DNA from: Chionis minor
Taxonomy: Eukaryota; Chordata; Aves; Charadriiformes; Chionididae
Direction of reading: 5' to 3'
DNA: 64,000 nt
Assembly (NCBI GenBank): GCA_013398295.1
Contig: VZSF01001213.1
Coordinates: forward strand, 372,250-436,249
Of the stretch, positions 62,041 to 64,000 are shown one piece after another (position 1 is the first letter of the stretch; every line of letters begins with the position of its first letter). The translations under genes were made by a program, and so were the position numbers. The notes below the pieces were generated by a model. That model was not told the DNA's origin and ran no database searches. It saw only the letters and a list, made by a program, of their open reading frames with translations.

Positions 62041-62593
62041 ACTGTCTGCAATGAGAACTCTCTCCGAGGAGGACAGGCAGAGTCAAGCTCTGAGACTCAC
62101 ATTTGCAGGGTATTTTGATGCCCTTGGCACAGCCACGACTGCAGTTCAATGCAGAGATAGCCAACCTAACTTGAAACTATGTAATGTGGGTAGCAAACAC
62201 AATTTAGCCATATTAGCATAGCGCTTCTCATGGGCTAATTAGACCTGCCAAGCGGCAGAGTTCATTAGCCCGAGGAGAAAGCTGCACAAAGATGGACAAC
62301 TTCTGACTCACTTAGAAGGAGCTTTGCAAAGCAGTGCTTTGTGCCATGTAGACATGCTAGCTATCCTCCTGTTCCAAACACTACATAACTTCTGATTCTG
62401 CCACAGCTATGGCAATTGGGCAGTAACTGTGGACCCGTACGTCCTCTCCATGGAAGGAGAGGTTTGGTACTGAGTTACTAGAGCACAATGAGGCTTCCCT
62501 TTGACCAGACCAATCAGTCCCAGGTTAACATTTGGCATGGAAAATTTTAGCAAAGAGATTTTCATTGCTTTCTTTTTCCAGGAAAAAAAAACT
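62041..62593. other. Unrecognised sequence
   Basis: No gene recognised. 'gtgccatgtagacatgctag' near 62340-62360 is like phrases in old reptilian DNA transposons, but this is too weak to call. Confidence 0.45.
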
Positions 62594-62725
62594 CAAAACA
62601 AAACAAAACAAAAAACAAACAAAAAAAACCCCCAAAAAAACCCCAAAAAACAAAACAAAAAAACCAAACCAAACCAAAAAAACCCAACCAAAACCAAAAA
62701 AACCAACCCCACAACAAAAACCACA
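62594..62725 (+). repeat. A/C-only low-complexity tract (132 bases)
   Basis: No G or T occurs on the plus strand for 132 bases. The tract is made of A runs separated by C, CC, CCC, CCCC or CCCCC, with local units such as 'caaaa' and 'ccaaa'. On the minus strand it is pure G/T with G tracts of 5 (62629-62633) and 4 (62641-62644) spaced by T7. Long minus- and plus-strand open frames across it are artefacts of composition. Confidence 0.95.
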
Positions 62726-63489
62726 GTCAGTGCTTTTAGTGATTTCAGCAGTGCAAGGCCTAGATTCCTGGAGACAATTTCCAGCACAAACCAGCATAGC
62801 CTCATCACCAAGCCTTGACCATCACCCTCATTCCTGCCTGCAGTGACCATTTCTCTAAGGTTTGATGGGCAGTCTTTTCACACCCAAGGATTCCAGTTCA
62901 GATTCCTTTTTCTAAAGACACACCTGCCATTAAAACTGTTTTCCTGGCAACTCTGCAAGTCTAATTTGCCGAATGCAATTTTAAGCTTTGTTTATTAATT
63001 CGCACAGGGTTCCAGCTAACATAAAAACCACTTCAGCATCCTGACCGTAATAACACCTAAAACTTTACTCCAGGAACAGATTCAGGTACCGTATATGATT
63101 CTGCAATGAACTTTGGTGTCTCGATGAAGGTTGTGCTGGATCCGTCCATGTCTTTGGCTTAGGATCTTCTCCTCATGGCAAGTTTCATGGTCTCAGTCCC
63201 AGAAGATGTGTAATCTGTGAGAGAGCTCAATGAGGACTGAAGTTGCTCAACTGAGAACCCCACAGGATTTTACCTGTAAATGGAGATAAGATCTTTGCCC
63301 CATAGAGCTAAAGAGGTAAATTAAACACAAGCAGACAGATAGACCAAACACTTACCATGTTTCTCAAGTGAGTTGCCACACTGCAGGCATTATCTTACCA
63401 ACCAGTGAGGTGATAGAAAAGGGAAGAGCAGCGTTTGATTTGCTGTGATCCACCTTGGTTCTAGGAGCATCTTACAGCAATCAATTTCA
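62726..63489. other. Unrecognised non-coding sequence
   Basis: No gene or repeat recognised. Confidence 0.5.
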
Positions 63490-63800
63490 TACTAATTGCC
63501 TGTCCTAGGCACATGACAGCACACATCTGTACCCGGTAGGCAATGCAAAGTGTATTTCTGTACAACCACCCCAGACTCCTTTGAGGTTGCTGGCAGAATC
63601 ATGCACTGGTGTAGAGTGCAAACTGCTGGAGGACATAGAGAAGATGTACTTTCCCCCTTTTGGAGGTACCTAGCACCTACGCTGCCAATGGAGTCCTCTC
63701 ACATGTGTGCTGCATGATTCCATTTATAGATGCAAGGCAGATTTGACCCTCAATAATAACTTCTCCAAAGCACTGAGTACCTAAAATAGATAGATCCACT
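63490..63800 (+). repeat. Unnamed dispersed repeat, copy B
   Basis: Same family as copy A at 49010-49345: 'gcaatgcaaagt' and 'atttctgtaca' (63540-63564), 'gcaaactgctggaggacata' (63618-63637), 'gtgtgctgca' (63705-63714) and 'acttctccaaagcact' (63759-63774), same order and strand. The copies differ by point changes and a roughly 45-base block that is absent here. It has no coding potential and no recognised family. Confidence 0.75.
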
Positions 63801-64000
63801 GAGTGCAGCAAGCGCCTCCTTATGTAGACCACCAGAAGCTACCAAGGAGGCAACAGCAAGGAGGCACTAAGCCCTTTGGCTGTAAATTTGATTTCATGTC
63901 ACGGTAATGAAAGAGTCAGCCAGTGCTATGGTAAGATCCCAACGCAAAGTCAGTTCTTGACTACTCCTGCTGAAAAGTTATGTTTCAAAATCCACTCAGT
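63801..64000. other. Unrecognised sequence to window end
   Basis: Nothing recognised. Confidence 0.5.

Noticed and set aside
62501..62850. Four overlapping frames of 85-105 codons on both strands
   Set aside because: All cross the A/C-only tract, which lacks stop codons in most frames by composition.
1..64000. tRNA, rRNA, snRNA, CRISPR or bacterial-type operon features
   Set aside because: None seen on reading; the window is eukaryotic repeat-bearing DNA. A covariance-model scan would be needed to exclude small RNA genes fully.

Overview
The window looks like bird nuclear DNA, most likely from a gene-poor intergenic or long-intron region. No complete protein-coding gene can be read in it. 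The bird assignment rests on several CR1 LINE copies with the typical 3' tail (a 3' UTR ending 'ggtcccttccaacc', then an ATTCTATG/ATGATTCT octamer), on a solo LTR starting TGTCGTGGTTTAACCCC, a type I recall from non-galliform birds, and on an AT-rich background (about 40% G+C by eye) with sparse repeats. The species cannot be named from this.

Layout. 1-8.9 kb: unique AT-rich sequence, a block that looks like old repeat (3.5-4.7 kb), a short CR1 stub, and a GC-richer segment at 4.89-5.04 kb with splice-like borders on both strands. 8.9-9.5 kb: a + strand CR1. 9.5-26 kb: mostly unrecognised sequence with a 30-bp palindrome at 22.2 kb. 26-28.3 kb: the solo LTR, then a - strand CR1 of the same subfamily as the 9 kb copy; a strong G-quadruplex motif lies about 95 bp past its 5'-truncated end. 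28-44 kb: sparse sequence with old repeat relics, a + strand CR1 at 35.5-36.0 kb, a candidate last exon at 39.5 kb, an old CR1 relic at 40 kb and a duplicated poly(A) unit at 43.2 kb. 44-51 kb: two larger - strand CR1 copies; the second still shows reverse transcriptase motifs, broken by a stop, a frameshift and a changed catalytic residue. 54.3-55.2 kb: a very old, heavily diverged CR1. 56-60 kb: two NotI sites, a perfect 18-copy TAGA microsatellite and a CpG-rich block (59.4-60.2 kb). 61.7-64 kb: ancient repeats, a 132-base tract with only A and C on the + strand, and the second copy of a dispersed repeat I cannot name (first copy at 49 kb).

The recognisable content is a record of transposable-element layers: very old amniote-type relics, middle-aged CR1, younger CR1 subfamilies and one LTR insertion. 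No operon, RNA gene, CRISPR array or new enzymatic system is visible. The items most worth checking are the candidate exons (4.9 and 39.5 kb), the CpG-rich block, the unnamed dispersed repeat pair, the 30-bp palindrome and the A/C-only tract.
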